A DNA stretch of 64,000 nt, from contig LNFE01000167.1 of the NCBI GenBank assembly GCA_001464575.1, positions 1 to 64,000 of the forward strand. The letters are read 5' to 3'. Below the pieces are notes generated by a model. It was not told where the DNA came from and searched no databases. It saw only the letters and a program-made list of their open reading frames with translations. The DNA is from Acidobacteria bacterium Ga0077553. Lineage in GTDB: Bacteria > Acidobacteriota > Terriglobia > Bryobacterales > Bryobacteraceae. A program made the position numbers and the translations under genes. Numbering within the stretch: position 1 is the stretch's first letter; each line of letters opens with the position of its first letter. This document shows, one piece after another, positions 26,308-33,857 of the stretch.

Positions 26308-27123
26308 CTACGCCGCTTTTTCGAGCGGCAGTTCTTCGTCGAGCCGAGCGACTTTCACTGCCTTCACAATGCCCAGCTTTTCGAGGAGCTTGATCTGCAG
26401 GAACGACGGGTCAAACTCGTACCACGCCAAGCCATGGCGGGCCGAGACGGGGTGGGCGTGGTGGTTATTGTGCCAGCCTTCGCCGAACGTCATCAACGCC
26501 ACCCACCAGTTGTTGCGCGAATCGTCGCGCGTTGCAAAACGGCGGGCGCCCCACATATGGGTAGCCGAGTTCACGAGCCACGTCGCATGCAGGCCCACGG
26601 TGACGCGGACGAAGGTGCCCCACAGCAGAAACGGCCAACCGCCGACGGCGTAGAGCAACGCGGAAAGCACGACGAGCGGCAGCCAATGCCAGTTGTTCAG
26701 CCATACATAGAACGGGTCCTTGGCGAGATCCGGCGCGTACTTCGACATCCGCTTGGTATCGAAGTGATCGGCCGGGCCGACCAACATCCAACCCAGATGC
26801 GACCACCATGCGCCGTCGCGGGGGGAGTGCGGGTCGCCGGGCTGGTCGGACTTCTGATGGTGAATCCGGTGGGTGGCCACCCAGAAGATGGGTCCGCCCT
26901 CGAGCGTCAACGCGCCGCAGACGGCGAAGAAGTGCTCCATCCACAGCGGGGCTTTGTACGAGCGGTGGGTATGCAGCCGGTGGTAGCCCATGCTGATGCC
27001 CAGTCCGATGGTCATCCAGTACAGGAAGGCCGTTACGGCGAGGGCCGCCCAGGAGAAGTGAAACAGCGCGGCAACGGCGCCGGTATGAAGCACAATGAGG
27101 ACGATAACTGTTGGCCAGTTCAT
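26308..27123 (-). CDS. Membrane fatty-acid desaturase (acyl-CoA delta-9 type)
   Basis: 271 residues, with hydrophobic pairs and the three histidine clusters of di-iron desaturases: HRLHTH (48-53), HRIHH (85-89) and HNNHH (218-222). The length fits bacterial stearoyl-CoA desaturase relatives. It inserts a cis double bond into acyl chains at the membrane, using oxygen and an electron donor not encoded here. It is likely the first gene of a unit with the kinase and response regulator that follow within 9 bases. That suggests control of membrane fluidity. The motif evidence is strong; the exact bond position is inferred from family similarity. Confidence 0.93.
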   Translation of the reverse strand: MNWPTVIVLIVLHTGAVAALFHFSWAALAVTAFLYWMTIGLGISMGYHRLHTHRSYKAPLWMEHFFAVCGALTLEGGPIFWVATHRIHHQKSDQPGDPHSPRDGAWWSHLGWMLVGPADHFDTKRMSKYAPDLAKDPFYVWLNNWHWLPLVVLSALLYAVGGWPFLLWGTFVRVTVGLHATWLVNSATHMWGARRFATRDDSRNNWWVALMTFGEGWHNNHHAHPVSARHGLAWYEFDPSFLQIKLLEKLGIVKAVKVARLDEELPLEKAA

Positions 27124-27160
27124 ACCTCAACGCTAGCAGCGCCGCACCGCAGCCTATGTA

Positions 27161-28186
27161 TTAGTTGTGTAATAGCTTCCCGAGGATGCCGACGGCCTCT
27201 TCGCACGCAGCCCGGTCGACGTCGAAATGCGTGACGGCGCGCAGCCGGTGCGGTCCCATGGCGATCATCACGACGCCCTTCGCGAGTAGCCGGTCGGCCA
27301 CCTCTGCGCCGGTCATGCCGGTGCCGGAGACGTCGAAGAAGACGATGTTGGTGCCGGCGTTGGGTTCCACCGCGATGCCGGGCAGTTGCGCCAGCGCCTC
27401 GGCGAGATAGGCCGCGTTGGCATGGTCTTCGCCCAAGCGGCCGCGCATCTCTTCAAGCGCGATCAGCCCGGCGGCGGCTAAGACGCCGGCTTGCCGCATG
27501 CCGCCGCCGAGCCGCTTGCGGAGCAGGCGCCCCTTGTCCATCTGCTGCTGCGTGCCGACGAGCATCGAACCCGCCGGAGCGCCGAGGCCCTTCGACAGGC
27601 AGAACATCACCGTATCGGCGTACTGCGCGATCTCCGTGGGGGCAACATTGAGGGCCGTGGCGGCGTGGAAGAAGCGGGCGCCGTCCATGTGCACGGGTAG
27701 GCCGCGGCTTTCGGCGCCGCGCTTGATCTCGGCGAGCTGATCGAGCGGGTAGACGGTGCCGCCGGCCACGTTATGCGTGTTCTCTACGGCGATCAAGCCG
27801 GTGGGCGCGGCATGGGGGCCGACGGGGCGGATCTCCTTCGCAATGGCGTCCCAGGTGAGGTGCCCCTTGGCGGTAGGGATGGCGCGGGCCAAGCACCCGG
27901 CGAACCAGGCGAGCATGGAGAGCTCATAGTTCAGGACGTGCGAGCGCGAATCGCAGATCACCTCCTGGCCATGCTGCGTGTGCACGGTCATGCCGATCGT
28001 GTTGCCCATGGTGCCCGTGGGGACGAATAGGCCGGCTTCTTTGCCCATCAACTCCGCGGCGCGGGCTTCGAGGCGGTTGACCGTGGGGTCTTCCTGATAA
28101 ACGTCGTCGCCGACTTCGGCTTCGGCCATGGCCCGGCGCATGGCGGGGGTGGGTTTGGTGACAGTGTCACTGCGGAGATCGATCAT
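27161..28186 (-). CDS. ltaE: Low-specificity L-threonine aldolase
   Basis: 341 residues of the fold-type I PLP aldolase family. N-terminal [18 protein letters not shown] and [15 protein letters not shown] are diagnostic, with PLP Lys199 in [12 protein letters not shown] and [10 protein letters not shown] upstream of it. It cleaves L-threonine or L-allo-threonine to glycine and acetaldehyde in the cytoplasm. Start ATG 28186 overlaps the hemW stop by ATGA; the longer frame is hemW read out of frame. The link to hemW and cyaY is probably just a housekeeping operon, though glycine supply could feed porphyrin or bacillithiol-related metabolism. Confidence 0.93.
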   Translation of the reverse strand: MIDLRSDTVTKPTPAMRRAMAEAEVGDDVYQEDPTVNRLEARAAELMGKEAGLFVPTGTMGNTIGMTVHTQHGQEVICDSRSHVLNYELSMLAWFAGCLARAIPTAKGHLTWDAIAKEIRPVGPHAAPTGLIAVENTHNVAGGTVYPLDQLAEIKRGAESRGLPVHMDGARFFHAATALNVAPTEIAQYADTVMFCLSKGLGAPAGSMLVGTQQQMDKGRLLRKRLGGGMRQAGVLAAAGLIALEEMRGRLGEDHANAAYLAEALAQLPGIAVEPNAGTNIVFFDVSGTGMTGAEVADRLLAKGVVMIAMGPHRLRAVTHFDVDRAACEEAVGILGKLLHN

Positions 28187-29253
28187 AAGAATTCTTGGAG
28201 GACGTCGTTTGAAAGCAGCACGCCGCGCGGCGAGAGGCGGAGGCGGTCGCCGTCGCGTTCGAGCAGGCCGTCGGCGAGGAAGCGCTCGATGGGCGCGGCC
28301 CAGCGGGTCCATTCCGCGGGCTGCGGCAAGACTCCTTCGCTGAGGCGGAGGCCAACAAAAAAGCGCTCGCTGCCGGGGTCGGCGAGGGTGGCGGCTTGTC
28401 GGCTGGGGCCCTGCTCGACGTAGGCGAGAGCGGTTTCCGGGTTCTGCCAGCGCTGGCCGGCGGCGCTCGAATGGGCGTCGGCGCCAAAGCCGAGATACTC
28501 TTCGAGGCGCCAATATTTCAGATTGTGGAGCGAGGGCTGGCCGAAATTGGAGACCTCATACCGAGGCAGGCCCATGGCCGTAAGCCGCTCGACGGCCCGT
28601 TCGTACATGGTGGCGATGGCGTCGTCGTCCGGGATGTCCTGAGCGCCATACTTCGGGCCGTTGTTGAGGATCTCGAGGCCGAGGCGCGAATCCTCGTCCA
28701 CCTCGAGCATATAGACCGAGGCGTGGGGCGGGGCGAGGCGCTCGATCCAGTCGAGCGACGTCTCCCAACTCGCCGGCGTTTGCGCGGCGAGCCCGGCGAT
28801 GAGGTCGAGGTTGATATTGGGGATGCCCTCTTCGCGAAGCAGGGCGACATCGGCGGCGACAATCTCCGCCGTATGCTTCCGGCCGGTTTTGCGGAGCTCA
28901 ATTTCGACGAACGACTGGACGCCCAGGCTGACGCGGTTGATGCCGGCGTCGCGCCAGGCGGCGACCTGCTCGCGGGTGAACGAGCCGGGCGCGGCTTCGA
29001 GAGTCGCTTCGGCCCAGGGGCGGCCGGGGATGCGGGCGAGGAGCTCGCGGAGATCGTCATTGGCGATCTGGCTGGGCGTGCCGCCGCCGAGGTAAACGGT
29101 CTCCGGCGTCCAGGGCCAGGCGGCCTGTTCCAACTCCTCCCGCAGCACCGCATGGTACCGGCCTTCGAGTTCGCGGGGGAACACCCCGGAAGCGAAGTTG
29201 CAGTACGTGCATTTTTGGGCGCAGAACGGAAAGGAGAGATAGACGCCGGGCAT
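28183..29253 (-). CDS. hemW: HemW-type radical SAM haem chaperone
   Basis: 356 residues. The radical SAM signature is [10 protein letters not shown] (Cys12, Cys16, Cys19). The fourth cysteine of true HemN (CxxxCxxCxC) is replaced by Phe, which marks HemW rather than the coproporphyrinogen oxidase. GGGTPS and VSLGVQSF blocks and the C-terminal HemN-type domain are present. HemW binds haem and delivers it to respiratory cytochromes. The start follows the cyaY stop with no gap (TAA then ATG), and the stop overlaps ltaE. A haem chaperone fits a genome rich in cytochromes, but it is common in bacteria generally. Confidence 0.93.
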   Translation of the reverse strand: MPGVYLSFPFCAQKCTYCNFASGVFPRELEGRYHAVLREELEQAAWPWTPETVYLGGGTPSQIANDDLRELLARIPGRPWAEATLEAAPGSFTREQVAAWRDAGINRVSLGVQSFVEIELRKTGRKHTAEIVAADVALLREEGIPNINLDLIAGLAAQTPASWETSLDWIERLAPPHASVYMLEVDEDSRLGLEILNNGPKYGAQDIPDDDAIATMYERAVERLTAMGLPRYEVSNFGQPSLHNLKYWRLEEYLGFGADAHSSAAGQRWQNPETALAYVEQGPSRQAATLADPGSERFFVGLRLSEGVLPQPAEWTRWAAPIERFLADGLLERDGDRLRLSPRGVLLSNDVLQEFL

Positions 29254-29586
29254 TTAAGAGAGGCTGACGGTCTCGCCGAGGTGCTCACTGACGTGGGCCG
29301 CAATCAGTTCGGCGAGCGACTGGCCGGAGTCGGCCAGGACGAAGGCGTTCCGCGCGTCCACCCAGTCGAGCTTGAAGCTGCGGGAGTGGGCGGAGACCCA
29401 CACCTGGCGAACCGGGGTCTGCGGGCTGACGACGAACTTGGCGCGCGGCTCGTCAAACTCGATGGTCAACGTGCCATTATTGAAGTCGGCCTCGAAGTCG
29501 TGTTCGTCCGAGGCGGTGGCCAGCGCTTTGAACAGCGTTGTCATCGCATCTTCACATTTTAGCCGAAAGTCTTGTTCGTCGAGCAT
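29254..29586 (-). CDS. cyaY: Frataxin-like iron-binding protein CyaY
   Basis: 110 residues, close to the usual ~106 of CyaY. An acidic N-terminal helix with EDAM and DEHDFEAD is followed by the beta-strands NGTLTIEF, KFVVSPQ and QVWVSAHSRSFKL, then FVLADSGQSLAELIAAHV, all in the frataxin order. It binds iron and modulates Fe-S cluster assembly in the cytoplasm. It starts a tight unit cyaY-hemW-ltaE and is divergent from bshC, the bacillithiol enzyme, 51 bases away. Iron-sulfur handling and low-molecular-weight thiol synthesis may therefore share a control region. Confidence 0.9.
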   Translation of the reverse strand: MLDEQDFRLKCEDAMTTLFKALATASDEHDFEADFNNGTLTIEFDEPRAKFVVSPQTPVRQVWVSAHSRSFKLDWVDARNAFVLADSGQSLAELIAAHVSEHLGETVSLS

Positions 29587-29637
29587 GAATCTTCACGGTA
29601 ACAGAAAGCATCATTTGATAGGCTGATCTTTTAGAGG

Positions 29638-31170
29638 ATGACAACGACCTGTATCCGGCACACTGAGCTGCCGAACACTTCCCGGCTGTTCGCCGATCTG
29701 GTCTATCATTTCGACCGGGTGTCGTCCTTTTACGCCCATGCTCCGTATGATCCGGAGTCGTTTGCGGCGGCCGCGAAGCAGATTGAGTATCCGGCGGAGC
29801 GCCGGGCCGCCATGGTGGCCGCGCTTGCGGAGCAGAACCCGGGGAATCCGTCGCTTGCGGTTCTGGCGCAGGAAGGCACGGTCGCCGTCGTGACGGGCCA
29901 GCAGGTGGGCCTGTTTTCGGGTCCGTGTTACTCCATTTTCAAGGCTCTATCGGCCATCCGGCTGGCTGAAAAGTTGACGGCGGAAGGGATTCCGGCGGTG
30001 CCCGTGTTCTGGCTGGCGACCGAAGATCATGATCTGGTGGAGATCAACCAGGCCTGGGTGTTCAACGCGGCGCATGAGGTGGTGGGGCTGCAGACCGCGG
30101 CCGTGAATCCGTTGGGTGGCCCGGTGGGGCCGATCCCGGTGGGCGTGGCGCCGCTCGACGAGTTGGCAGCCGCCTTGGCCGGCCTGCCGTTTGCCGACGA
30201 CGTGATGGCGATGGTGCGGGAGTGTTATGCGCCCGGGGCGACCTTCGGCGGCGCGTTCCGCGCGTTGGCGCAGAAGCTGCTGGCCAAGTGGCCGATCCTG
30301 TTCTTGGATCCTCTGGCTCCGGCGGTGCGGGCGATCGGCAGCAGCTTCATTTTGAAAGCAGTTGCCGAGGCGCCAGAGTTGAACGCGGCGTTGCTGCAAC
30401 GTAATCAGGAGTTGGCCGCGGCCGGCTACCACGCGCAGGTTCACGTCGAAGCCGGTGGTTCGCTGCTATTTTCTCTCGAAGGCGGCAAGCGCACGCCATG
30501 GGCGGGAGAGCCCGTTCGTACGGCCGACCTTTCGCCGAATGCACTGCTGCGGCCCGTACTGCAGGATTACCTGCTGCCCACCGTCGCCTACTTCGGCGGA
30601 CCGGCGGAGTTGGCCTACTTTGCCCAGTCCGAAGTGCTCTACAGGAAGCTGCTCGGGCGGATGCCGGTGATGCTCCACCGCGCCGGGTTCACGCTGCTCG
30701 ACGACCGGACGGCAAAGATCCTTCACCACTACGGCCTGAGCGTGGTGGACACGCTGATTCACGAAACCGGCCTGCGCGAACGGTTAGCCGCGAAGTTGAT
30801 TCCGGCGGGGATCACGGAGAAGGTTGCCGCGCTGCGGACGCACTTGGGGACGGAAGTCGAAGCCCTGTACGCCGAAGTCCGCGCGTTGGATCCGACGCTT
30901 GAGAAAGTGCTTGCCAAGAGCAGCGCCAAAATGATCTATCAGCTCGGCAAGATGGAGCGCAAGACCGCCCGCCAGGCGCTGCGCCGCGACGAGCAGGCCC
31001 AACGGCAGACCGAGTATCTGCACCATAGCCTGTATCCGCACCGCCACATGCAGGAGCGGTTCTACAGCATTCTGCCCTTCCTCGCGCAGCACGGCCCCGA
31101 CCTGATCGAAAGGATCTACGAGCACGTCGAAGTGGACTGCCCGGATCATCAGGTGCTTCCGATACACTAG
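29638..31170 (+). CDS. bshC: Bacillithiol synthase BshC (cysteine-adding)
   Basis: 510 residues. Family blocks are clear: VVTGQQVGLFSGPCYSIFKALSAIRLAEKL, VPVFWLATEDHDLVEINQAW and LFLDPL, with a C-terminal coiled-coil (about 395-460). BshC couples cysteine to glucosaminyl-malate in the last step of bacillithiol synthesis. BshA and BshB are not recognised in this window; the glycosyltransferase at 43418 is not an obvious BshA. Acidobacteria are known to carry bacillithiol genes. ATG 29638 has AGAGG directly in front, which is tight spacing. The aldolase gene follows after 4 bases. Confidence 0.92.
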   Translation: MTTTCIRHTELPNTSRLFADLVYHFDRVSSFYAHAPYDPESFAAAAKQIEYPAERRAAMVAALAEQNPGNPSLAVLAQEGTVAVVTGQQVGLFSGPCYSIFKALSAIRLAEKLTAEGIPAVPVFWLATEDHDLVEINQAWVFNAAHEVVGLQTAAVNPLGGPVGPIPVGVAPLDELAAALAGLPFADDVMAMVRECYAPGATFGGAFRALAQKLLAKWPILFLDPLAPAVRAIGSSFILKAVAEAPELNAALLQRNQELAAAGYHAQVHVEAGGSLLFSLEGGKRTPWAGEPVRTADLSPNALLRPVLQDYLLPTVAYFGGPAELAYFAQSEVLYRKLLGRMPVMLHRAGFTLLDDRTAKILHHYGLSVVDTLIHETGLRERLAAKLIPAGITEKVAALRTHLGTEVEALYAEVRALDPTLEKVLAKSSAKMIYQLGKMERKTARQALRRDEQAQRQTEYLHHSLYPHRHMQERFYSILPFLAQHGPDLIERIYEHVEVDCPDHQVLPIH

Positions 31171-31174
31171 CGCC

Positions 31175-31942
31175 ATGCGCTTGAACCCCGTGAAGCAGGC
31201 CTTGCTGGCTGGCAAGACCGTGTTGGGCACTTCCTATGGACAGCTCCGCGATCCGGAGATTGCCCGAATCTTGAAAGCAGCCGGATTTGATTATGCCTAT
31301 CTCGATGGCGAGCACGGCTGCTTCGGCATTGAGACGCAGCAGGATATCTGCCGCGTGGCCGGCCTGTGCGGCCTCACGATCTTTGCCCGCGTCGCGGACA
31401 TGCAGTACGACCTGATTGCGCGGTCGCTCGATTGCGGCGCGGACGGGATTATCTTTCCGCGTGTCGAATCGCCGGAGCTGCTCGCGCAAGCCGTGAGTTG
31501 GTGCAAGTTCCCGCCGGTGGGCATTCGCGGCTTCGGGCTGACGACGATGCAGGCCGACTACGAGGCCGTCACCATTCCGCAGATGATGACGCACCGGAAC
31601 GAGAACGGCATGGTGATTCTGCAGATTGAAACGCAGCGCGCGTTTGAGGCGCGTGAGGAGTTGCTCTCCGTGCCGGGCATCGACGTCGTGATGGTGGGTC
31701 CGGTGGACCTTTCGATTTCGCTCGGCGTGCCGGGGCAGTTCGACGATCCGAAGATGGAAGCGACGCTCGACGCCATTCGCGAAACCTGCGACGCCAAGGG
31801 CATCGCACCGGGCATCCAGGCGCGGAACCTGGCGCTATCGTCGAAATGGCGTGATCGCGGCTACCGGTTCCTGGGAACGGCTTCCGAATGGGCCATGATG
31901 CTCGAGAAGGGCAAGGAGATCGTAGGAGCGCTACGAAACTGA
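31175..31942 (+). CDS. HpcH/HpaI-family class II aldolase
   Basis: 255 residues of the HpcH/HpaI aldolase barrel. YLDGEHGCFGIE holds the acidic and histidine residues near the active site, IFPRVESPE a metal-site region, and VMVGPVDLSISLGVPGQ a conserved C-terminal block. The enzyme is a divalent-metal-dependent pyruvate aldolase acting on 2-keto-hydroxy acids; 4-hydroxy-2-oxovalerate- or 2-keto-3-deoxy-type substrates are typical, but the one here is unknown. The start follows the bshC stop by 4 bases, so they are co-transcribed, probably without a metabolic link. The minus-strand tRNA-Leu gene lies 4 bases beyond its stop. Confidence 0.9.
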   Translation: MRLNPVKQALLAGKTVLGTSYGQLRDPEIARILKAAGFDYAYLDGEHGCFGIETQQDICRVAGLCGLTIFARVADMQYDLIARSLDCGADGIIFPRVESPELLAQAVSWCKFPPVGIRGFGLTTMQADYEAVTIPQMMTHRNENGMVILQIETQRAFEAREELLSVPGIDVVMVGPVDLSISLGVPGQFDDPKMEATLDAIRETCDAKGIAPGIQARNLALSSKWRDRGYRFLGTASEWAMMLEKGKEIVGALRN

Positions 31943-31946
31943 GCAA

Positions 31947-32035
31947 TGGTGCCGAAGGTGGGAGTCGAACCCACATGGGGAGTGAACCCCGGCAGATTTT
32001 GAGTCTGCTGTGTATACCAGTTCCACCACTTCGGC
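31947..32035 (-). tRNA. tRNA-Leu (anticodon CAA)
   Basis: The minus strand reads GCCGAAG...CTTCGGC as a perfect 7-bp acceptor stem, discriminator A and an encoded CCA end. A D arm contains GGTGGAACTGGTATACAC, the anticodon stem GCAGA/TCTGC carries loop CTCAAAA (anticodon CAA at 31999-32001), a long class II variable arm follows, and the T arm has GGGTTCGACTCCC. The long variable arm and anticodon both say leucine, reading UUG codons. It sits between two plus-strand genes in the opposite orientation. Confidence 0.96.
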
Positions 32036-32047
32036 ACTGACCCTGTC

Positions 32048-32053
32048 AGTATA
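32048..32053 (-). promoter_or_regulatory. Possible -10 element of the tRNA-Leu gene
   Basis: TATACT on the minus strand would start transcription about 6 bases upstream of the mature tRNA 5' end. The matching -35 is weak and would fall inside the first codons of the divergent gene at 32061. Confidence 0.4.
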
Positions 32054-32060
32054 ACAGCAG

Positions 32061-32504
32061 ATGGGTGTTCCGTTCGATAGTCAAGATGTAGTGAATCGCC
32101 TGGCCGCGCTCGCGCAGCCCCGGCTCTTTGAATTGCTCCGGCTCAGTTCGGCCCGGCACGTCTACGATCCGATGCCCGGACTGCCCGGGGCCAAGTATAT
32201 GGCCGAGGAAGGCGAGGTGATTCTGAACGGTTCGAAACGCGCCGTGCAGCCGTACCAGAGCATCGAACGATTCCTGAGCCAGGAGAAAGCGATCTCGTTT
32301 CTGATTGAGCCCGGGCTGCTGCCCATCGTCAAAGCGATCGCGCTCGACGTGCGCGGCCGCAAAGTGCTCGTCACAAGAAAACCGGCGCCGCGGGAGAGTG
32401 ACCGGGGCGCCGTGGGGTACCTGCCGGGCTTCGGCGTCCGGTTGCTGCTCGCCACCGGACCCGAAACCACGTTGACTTGGGAATGCCTCTACGGCGTCCT
32501 ATAG
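32061..32504 (+). CDS. Hypothetical protein, no recognised family
   Basis: 147 residues with no signal peptide, helix or motif I recognise. It is mixed alpha/beta, with an N-terminal helix (VVNRLAALAQPRLFELLRL), a middle block (AEEGEVILNGSKRAVQPYQSIERFLSQ) and a C-terminal half rich in short strands (RKVLVTRKPAP, VGYLPGFGVRLLLAT). Codon composition is like its neighbours. There is no clear Shine-Dalgarno before ATG 32061, 25 bases from the divergent tRNA gene. It converges on the third DUF1552 gene with a 6-base overlap. It could be a small cytosolic binding protein, but no function can be assigned. Confidence 0.7.
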   Translation: MGVPFDSQDVVNRLAALAQPRLFELLRLSSARHVYDPMPGLPGAKYMAEEGEVILNGSKRAVQPYQSIERFLSQEKAISFLIEPGLLPIVKAIALDVRGRKVLVTRKPAPRESDRGAVGYLPGFGVRLLLATGPETTLTWECLYGVL

Positions 32505-33857
32505 CTCGGTGAGGTGCTCCACCTTGCCGGTGGAGTCGCCGATCTTCTCGGGCTGCACGCCGACGTTGTCGAGCATGGTGAGGAACAGGTTGGTCATGGG
32601 CGTGCCCTTCTTGAAGCGCACATGGCGGCCGCCGTGGATCTTGCCGCCGCCGCCGCCGGCGAGGATCGTCGGCAGGTTGAGATGCTCGTGCTTATTGCCG
32701 TCGCTGATGCTGCTGCCGTAGACGACCATCGAGTTATCGAGCAGCGTGCCGTCACCGTCCTTGGCGCCCTTGAGCTTGCCGATGAACTGGCTGAACATCT
32801 CGACATGGTGCTGGTCGATCTTTTGCAGACGGTCGATCTTGGCGGGGTCGTTGAAGTGGTGGGAGAGGCCGTGGTGGGCGTCCGGCACGCCGATGTTCCG
32901 GTAGGTGCGGTTGCCGCCCTCGCGCCCGATCATGAAGGTCACCACGCGGGTGAGGTCGGCCTGGAAGGCGACGGTGACCAGGTCGAACATCAACTGGATG
33001 TGCTCTTCAAATGTGGGCGGGATGCCGGCGGGACGGTCGAGCGCCGGAATGGCAGCGGCCCGTTCGTTGGGCTCTTCGCTCTTCTGAATCTTCTTCTCGA
33101 TCTCGCGGACGGCTTCCATGTACTCGCCGAGCTTGCGCTTGTCGGAAGCGCCGAGCTGCATGCCAAGGCGGGCGGCGTCTTCGCGAACAAAATCGAGAAT
33201 GCTGCGGTCCTGCTTGGCTTGCGCGGCGCGGGCGGCGGGGTCGGTGGAGTCGCCGTCGCCGAACAGGCGCTCAAACAGGGCGCGGGGGTTGATCTCCGGC
33301 GGCATGGGCGTTGAAGGCGAACGCCAGGAGACCGTGTTGCTGTAGGCGCAGCTGTAGCCGCTGTCGCAGCCGCCGACGAGGCGGGAATCCTCGAGGCCGA
33401 TTTCGAGCGAAGGCAGCACGGTGCGGCCGCCGATCTCCTTGGCCGCCACTTGATCCACCGACACGCCGGCCTGAATATCAGCGCCCTGCGTCTTCTTCGG
33501 GTGGACGCCGGTGAGCCACGTGGCGCCCGCGCGGGCGTGGTCGCCGGCGCCGTCGCCGAGGGCTTGGCCGTTGTAGTGATCGAGACCGGAGAGAACGAGC
33601 AGATCCTTACGATAGGGCGCGAGCGACTGCAACGTCTTAGTGAACTCGAACGCCTTGCCTTCCGCCGTAGGCGTCCAATGGTTCATGATGATGCCGTTCG
33701 GCACATAGCAGAACGCCATGCGGACGGCCGGCGCGGCGGCGGTCCGCGCCGCATGGCTTAGGGCCGGAACCATGGCATCGAACAGCGGCAGGCCGAGGGC
33801 GGTGCCGAAGCCGCGCAGCAGCGTGCGGCGGTCAAGAGACTTCTTCGTAATGATCAT
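32499..33857 (-). CDS. DUF1552 exported protein (third pair)
   Basis: 452 residues of DUF1552 with a Tat-like leader (KKSLDRRTLLRGFGTALGLPLFDAMVPAL). Conserved blocks: FCYVPNGIIMNHWTP, SLEIGLEDSRLVGGCDSGYSCAYSN, and LLDNSMVVYGSSISDGNKHEHLNLP. It is closest in leader and motifs to the copy at 11586: both begin MIITKK and share the GCDSGYSCAY/CDNGYACVY block. Both of those pairs also have an ankyrin neighbour. It overlaps the DUF1592 stop by ATGA and overlaps the convergent gene's end by 6 bases. Confidence 0.93.
   Translation of the reverse strand: MIITKKSLDRRTLLRGFGTALGLPLFDAMVPALSHAARTAAAPAVRMAFCYVPNGIIMNHWTPTAEGKAFEFTKTLQSLAPYRKDLLVLSGLDHYNGQALGDGAGDHARAGATWLTGVHPKKTQGADIQAGVSVDQVAAKEIGGRTVLPSLEIGLEDSRLVGGCDSGYSCAYSNTVSWRSPSTPMPPEINPRALFERLFGDGDSTDPAARAAQAKQDRSILDFVREDAARLGMQLGASDKRKLGEYMEAVREIEKKIQKSEEPNERAAAIPALDRPAGIPPTFEEHIQLMFDLVTVAFQADLTRVVTFMIGREGGNRTYRNIGVPDAHHGLSHHFNDPAKIDRLQKIDQHHVEMFSQFIGKLKGAKDGDGTLLDNSMVVYGSSISDGNKHEHLNLPTILAGGGGGKIHGGRHVRFKKGTPMTNLFLTMLDNVGVQPEKIGDSTGKVEHLTEL

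Noticed and set aside
28183-29253. Radical SAM gene as HemN coproporphyrinogen oxidase
   Set aside because: The fourth cysteine of the CxxxCxxCxC signature is Phe, which fits HemW instead.
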